Source: Algoriphagus sp. (GTDB taxonomy: Bacteria; Bacteroidota; Bacteroidia; Cytophagales; Cyclobacteriaceae). Taken from it: a stretch of DNA of 64,000 nt. A model generated the notes under the pieces. That model had not been told where the DNA came from. It saw nothing but the letters and a program-made list of their open reading frames with translations, and made no database searches. Of this stretch, positions 60,639 to 64,000 are shown piece by piece. The position numbers were made by a program, and so were the translations under genes. The stretch is taken from positions 1-64,000 of the forward strand of contig JAGXQZ010000065.1 in assembly GCA_018336015.1 (NCBI GenBank), read 5' to 3'. The first letter of the stretch is position 1, and each line of letters begins with the position of its first letter.

Positions 60639-61535
60639 ATGCAACACATTCTCATCACAGGAGGCTCAGGTCTGGTAGGTCAGCAAATCACCCAGCTACT
60701 GGAAAAGAAAGGCTATGAAGTGGCTTGGCTAAGCCGGAGCGCTCAAGGAAAAAAGTCGTTCCTATGGAATGTTGAAAAAGGTGAGATCGATCCCAATGCC
60801 ATTGAATGGGCTGACGCAATCATCCATCTAGCAGGTGCGGGAGTAGCGGAAAAGCGCTGGACTCCTGAGCGGAAAAAACTCATTTTGGAATCCAGAACTC
60901 AAAGCACTCAATTGCTTTTTTCAGCCATTGAAAAATCAGCGAAAAAGCCAAGTACCTTTATCTCTGCTTCTGCAGTGGGATATTACGGATTTAATACCGG
61001 CACTACCCTAGTCGATGAAAGCAGCAGGCCCGGAAGCGATTTTCTGGCAGAGGTGGTCATCGCTTGGGAAAACGAAGTGAAAAAAATGGAATCCCTCCAG
61101 TTGCGTACCGTTCTGCTACGAATCGGAATCGTGCTCGACGCTGAGGGAGGTGCCTTGGGAGAAATGCTGAAGCCTCCGGTGGCAGCTCCTTTGGGTTCGG
61201 GTGACCAGTGGATGAGCTGGATTCACATCGAGGATTTGGCGAGGATGTTTGTATTTGCTTTGGAAAAAACCACCCTGCAAGGAATATTTAATGCCGTCGG
61301 CCCAAATCCAGCCACCAATCAACAACTCACCAAAGAAGCCGCAGCCGCAAAAGGAAAACCCTATTTGGGAATTGGCGTGCCAGGATTTGCCCTGAAACTG
61401 GTCCTAGGTGAAATGGCCGCGATGGTATTAGGTGGAAATCGGGTTTCCAGTCAAAAAATTCAGAAGGCAGGATTTGAGTTTGAGTTTCCAGAGTTGAAAA
61501 CTGCGCTGAAGGATATTTTTTTAAGAAAATCTTAA
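60639..61535 (+). CDS. TIGR01777 family NAD-dependent epimerase-like protein (YfcH type)
   Basis: A 298-residue Rossmann-fold protein of the extended short-chain dehydrogenase group. The nucleotide-binding motif ITGGSGLVGQQI is at the N-terminus, and ERKKLILESR, SASAVGYYGFN and WMSWIHIEDLARMFVFAL are landmarks of TIGR01777. The usual catalytic YxxxK is not obvious, as in the family in general; the substrate is unknown. Its stop codon overlaps the convergent 55-codon membrane gene by four bases. Confidence 0.92.
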   Translation: MQHILITGGSGLVGQQITQLLEKKGYEVAWLSRSAQGKKSFLWNVEKGEIDPNAIEWADAIIHLAGAGVAEKRWTPERKKLILESRTQSTQLLFSAIEKSAKKPSTFISASAVGYYGFNTGTTLVDESSRPGSDFLAEVVIAWENEVKKMESLQLRTVLLRIGIVLDAEGGALGEMLKPPVAAPLGSGDQWMSWIHIEDLARMFVFALEKTTLQGIFNAVGPNPATNQQLTKEAAAAKGKPYLGIGVPGFALKLVLGEMAAMVLGGNRVSSQKIQKAGFEFEFPELKTALKDIFLRKS

Positions 61536-61699
61536 AGGCGTCTATTTCTACCTATTGCAAACCATAAAACAGTACCCAGAAAAGGCACCAGCAAGACGAT
61601 CAAGATCCAGATCAACTTGTCGGTTTGATTGGCAAATCGGCTTCTGACCACATCATAAATGGTGAAGGCATAAACCAATATTCCGAGGAGCTTCCACAT
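61532..61699 (-). CDS. PLDc_N-type membrane mini-protein 3 (55 aa)
   Basis: Translated by eye: ATG at 61697-61699, TAA at 61532-61534. The product starts MWKLLGILVYAFTIYDVVRS and has two membrane helices with a short basic or Asn-rich loop and a DKLIWILIVLLVPFLGTVLW core, the signature of the PLDc_N (phospholipase D N-terminal-like) mini-protein family. The start overlaps the stop of the next gene (TGATG). It also overlaps the TIGR01777 stop by four bases on the opposite strand. Confidence 0.82.
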   Translation of the reverse strand: MWKLLGILVYAFTIYDVVRSRFANQTDKLIWILIVLLVPFLGTVLWFAIGRNRRL

Positions 61700-61926
61700 C
61701 AGTTTCCTAGCTTGGTGTTTTTACCCAAAACCAGATAAACCAAAGGACCGATCAAGTGGGCAAACAGAAGAATCACAACCCAAATCAGCTTCATGTTCTG
61801 ATCTTTGAAGTTGGATCGAATCACGTCCACCACACAATACACCCAAAGAAGAAAGTAGATCAGGGAAAAAAGCAGCATGATGATCAGAAATCCCCCGCCG
61901 ATGTTTTGGATAAAAGTAAGTGTCAT
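61699..61926 (-). CDS. PLDc_N-type membrane mini-protein 2 (75 aa)
   Basis: A 75-residue two-helix membrane protein: LIIMLLFSLIYFLLWVYCVVD, a loop RSNFKDQNMK, then LIWVVILLFAHLIGPLVYLVLGK. The NxKLIW...GPLxY pattern is shared with its two neighbours and with PLDc_N domains. It overlaps the upstream gene by four bases (ATGA) and the downstream one by TGATG, so all three must be translated from one message. Confidence 0.88.
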   Translation of the reverse strand: MTLTFIQNIGGGFLIIMLLFSLIYFLLWVYCVVDVIRSNFKDQNMKLIWVVILLFAHLIGPLVYLVLGKNTKLGN

Positions 61927-62189
61927 TTTTTGTTGAATTTATCAGATGAAAATCGGTTGAAATCAGGTTGGAAGCTACGTTTTGCTTTCCCTTTTTTACT
62001 CATTCCCAAATACATCAGTGGTCCAAGAAATGGTACAAAAATGATCACGATGACCCAAATCAACTTTTGATTGGGATCCACAAACTCACTTCTCAAACAG
62101 TCGAAAAGAGTATACACCCAAAGTCCAATCAGTAACAGGCCCGAAAGTTGCCAAAGTATCAATCCGTGTCCAGGAATTATCAAATCCAT
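61923..62189 (-). CDS. PLDc_N-type membrane mini-protein 1 (88 aa)
   Basis: An 88-residue protein: helix 1 LWQLSGLLLIGLWVYTLFD, loop SEFVDPNQK, helix 2 LIWVIVIIFVPFLGPLMYLGM, then a basic tail SKKGKAKRSFQPDFNRFSSD. First of the three tandem PLDc_N genes. The family often acts as an immunity-like or toxin-adjacent membrane protein in actinobacteria (as the N-terminal piece of phospholipases), but free-standing copies like these have no assigned role. Confidence 0.88.
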   Translation of the reverse strand: MDLIIPGHGLILWQLSGLLLIGLWVYTLFDCLRSEFVDPNQKLIWVIVIIFVPFLGPLMYLGMSKKGKAKRSFQPDFNRFSSDKFNKK

Positions 62190-62282
62190 ATTCCTTCTTC
62201 TATTATTTTTACCACCGATCTAAAATAGCTTTTTTCTAAAGTTTTAAACAAGAATTTAGTCGAAAGTTTACCTATCCCAAAT

Positions 62283-64000
62283 ATGAGACGATTTTCTTTT
62301 GTCTTTCTTTTGGCACTTGTTGCCAATTTCAGCTGGGCTCAAGACCTGAGCTATTACTTGCCCAAAGGCTACACTTACAATCCTAAAGTACCTACTCCAA
62401 AGCAGGTATTAGGCTATGAGGTAGGAGAATGGCATGTGACGCATGACCAGTTGGTGACGTACATGAAGGCTGTAGCGGCTGCATCAGATCGGGTAAAATT
62501 TGAAGAAACCGGAAGATCTTACGAAAAGCGTCCTCAGACGCTTTTGACCATCACTTCCCCTGCCAACTTGGGCAAGCTCGACCAAATCAAAGCGGAGCGG
62601 GCAAAACTGCGTGACCCTGGCGCTTCTGTAAATATTCAGAATATGCCGGTAGTCATGTTTATGGGCTATTCAGTCCATGGCAATGAACCCAGTGGGGCCA
62701 ATGCGGCTCTCGTCGCTGCCTATCATTTTGCAGCAGCCAATGAAATCGCCGCCGATCTGGAAAATATCGTCTTGCTCCTAGATCCCGCAATTAATCCTGA
62801 CGGACTTAATCGTTTTGCTTCTTGGGTTAATTCCCACAAAGCGTACATCATGAACGGTGATCCCGCTCAGCGTGAACTCAATGAAGCCTGGCCGAGAGGA
62901 CGTACCAACCATTATTGGTTTGACCTAAACAGGGACTGGCTACCGGTACAGCATCCGGAGTCCAGAAACCGTGTGAAAGTATTCCAAACTTGGCTGCCCA
63001 ATATCCATCTGGACTTTCATGAGATGGGGACGAACAGCACGTTCTTTTTCCAGCCGGGAGTACCCTCGCGTGTCCATCCTTTGACTCCGAAGAAAAACTT
63101 TGAACTCACTGAGAAAATCGGCACCTATCACGCCAAAGCCCTCGATCAAATCGGGTCACTCTACTACAATCAGGAGAATTACGATGATTTCTATTACGGA
63201 AAAGGCTCCACCTATCCGGATGTACAGGGTTCGATCGGGATTTTGTTTGAGCAGGCGAGCTCCAGAGGCCACCTACAGGAAAGCGCCAATGGCATGCTGA
63301 GCTTCCCTTTTACGATTAGAAATCAGTTTACCGCCAACCTTTCTTCGTATCAGGCCGCCAAGGAAATGCGGGTAGAGCTCAATCAGTGGATGAAAGACTT
63401 CTACACCGAGATCAAAAACGAAACCACGGCGGATGTCAACAAAGCCTACATTTTTGGAGCAAAACAAGACGATGCCCGGAGCTTTCACCTGGCAGACTTG
63501 ATCTTGCAGCATGACATCAAAGTATTTGCACTGAAGGAGGATATCACCGTCAATGGCAAACAGTTTAAAAAAGAGACCTCCTACATCGTACCTGCCGATC
63601 AGCCGCAGTATCGATTGATCAAGGCCATGTTTGAGACACGGACCACGTTCCAGGACAGCTTGTTTTACGACATTTCGGCTTGGACCTATCCCATGGCTTT
63701 CCACTTGGACTTCATGGCTCTGAATAGCAAGATTCTGAACCTTGCCAGTGTCAGTCAGGTGGACAAAAACAACTTTGCGCAAGCACCTGGAAAAGTGATC
63801 GGACAGCCCGGCGCCTATCAGTATGCGATGGAATGGACCGATTATTACGCTCCTAAAGCGGCTTATCAATTACTGAAAGCAGGATTTTTGGTGAGGGTAT
63901 CCAATGCTGAATTCTCTACTGCTGAAGGAAAAGCCTTTGGAAGAGGATCCCTTCTGATCGATAAAGGAGAAAGTGGAATGGATAATCAAGCCTTCTTTGC
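62283..64000 (+). CDS. Secreted M14 zinc carboxypeptidase (C-terminus outside window)
   Basis: About 572 codons are present; the gene continues beyond 64000. I translated it by eye from the ATG at 62283 (MRRFSFVFLLALVANFSWAQ, a signal peptide). Zinc-site motifs of the M14 family are visible: GYSVHGNEPSGA with the first His and Glu, and HLDFHEMGTNSTFF with the second His; the catalytic Glu is in ILFEQASSRG. Arg-binding DLNRDWLP is also present. This M14 branch is large and extracytoplasmic in Bacteroidota, probably acting on peptides for nutrition. No TAnnTTTG motif was found in the 93-base gap upstream. Confidence 0.9.
   Translation, partial: MRRFSFVFLLALVANFSWAQDLSYYLPKGYTYNPKVPTPKQVLGYEVGEWHVTHDQLVTYMKAVAAASDRVKFEETGRSYEKRPQTLLTITSPANLGKLDQIKAERAKLRDPGASVNIQNMPVVMFMGYSVHGNEPSGANAALVAAYHFAAANEIAADLENIVLLLDPAINPDGLNRFASWVNSHKAYIMNGDPAQRELNEAWPRGRTNHYWFDLNRDWLPVQHPESRNRVKVFQTWLPNIHLDFHEMGTNSTFFFQPGVPSRVHPLTPKKNFELTEKIGTYHAKALDQIGSLYYNQENYDDFYYGKGSTYPDVQGSIGILFEQASSRGHLQESANGMLSFPFTIRNQFTANLSSYQAAKEMRVELNQWMKDFYTEIKNETTADVNKAYIFGAKQDDARSFHLADLILQHDIKVFALKEDITVNGKQFKKETSYIVPADQPQYRLIKAMFETRTTFQDSLFYDISAWTYPMAFHLDFMALNSKILNLASVSQVDKNNFAQAPGKVIGQPGAYQYAMEWTDYYAPKAAYQLLKAGFLVRVSNAEFSTAEGKAFGRGSLLIDKGESGMDNQAFF

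Noticed and set aside
60177..60640. Fluoride riboswitch upstream of the ClC gene
   Set aside because: I looked for the crcB-type pseudoknot core in the 160 bases upstream and saw no convincing match.
1..64000. tRNA, rRNA, CRISPR or complete insertion sequence
   Set aside because: No tRNA cloverleaf with CCA-proximal acceptor stem, no regular spacer-repeat array, and no transposase reading frame were found.

Overview
The window is chromosomal DNA from a member of the Bacteroidota, most likely the order Cytophagales and close to the Cyclobacteriaceae/Algoriphagus group. The evidence is an Oar-like TonB-dependent receptor, a GldJ-like gliding lipoprotein, a MurF-Alr fusion, a GH3-family adenylating enzyme, lipoprotein signal peptides of the SSC/ASC type, LytTR regulators paired with a LytS-type kinase, and repeated TAnnTTTG motifs, the -7 element of Bacteroidota sigma factors, shortly before many genes. 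No tRNA, rRNA, CRISPR array, prophage, transposase gene or defence island was seen. The placement is inference from gene content; no alignment was run.

Region by region: 1-2.9 kb carries a MoxR ATPase cut by the window edge, a pseudouridine synthase, a 58-residue CVGCGS-tailed protein, a lipoprotein and a membrane protein. The 3.0-6.3 kb stretch is the only accessory-looking part: three small or unknown genes lie among two leftward terminators with no gene in front of them, a 21-bp tandem repeat with phased A-tracts, a folded element, a cluster of REP-like palindromes and a 103-bp duplication that carries the tail of a small gene. At 6.4-13.4 kb are a Crp/Fnr regulator, a secreted nucleotide-pyrophosphatase-like phosphodiesterase, the TonB receptor and a choice-of-anchor I lipoprotein. 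At 13.7-22.6 kb are ileS-lspA, a SNF2 helicase and a PIN-PhoH ATPase, all on the plus strand.

From 23.2 to 41.6 kb nearly everything is on the minus strand: a LytTR regulator, a LytS/LytTR two-component pair, uvrA, a bacterial nitric oxide synthase, then a tightly packed recJ-lptB-GH3-NTR-like-transglycosylase series, prmA, tpiA, a lemA-TPM-TPM operon and a two-DTG aspartic protease with a PDZ domain. recX is on the plus strand. From 41.8 to 64 kb come a Fur regulator, an SRPBCC protein with a cytochrome oxidase subunit III, mfd, gldJ, an S9 peptidase, dxs with an alpha/beta hydrolase, the scpA-flippase-murF/alr-potassium channel operon, a ClC channel with a GNAT acetyltransferase, a TIGR01777 epimerase, three overlapping PLDc_N membrane mini-proteins, and an M14 carboxypeptidase that runs off the window.

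Functionally the window is mostly housekeeping: translation, DNA repair (uvrA, mfd, recJ, recX), envelope synthesis (murF-alr, dxs, lspA, lptB), secreted hydrolases and ion channels. No clear new multi-gene system was found. The parts most worth a second look are the repeat-rich 3.0-6.3 kb stretch with its candidate small RNAs, the nitric oxide synthase, the GH3 enzyme inside the recJ-lptB operon, and the GC-rich folded leader of ileS.
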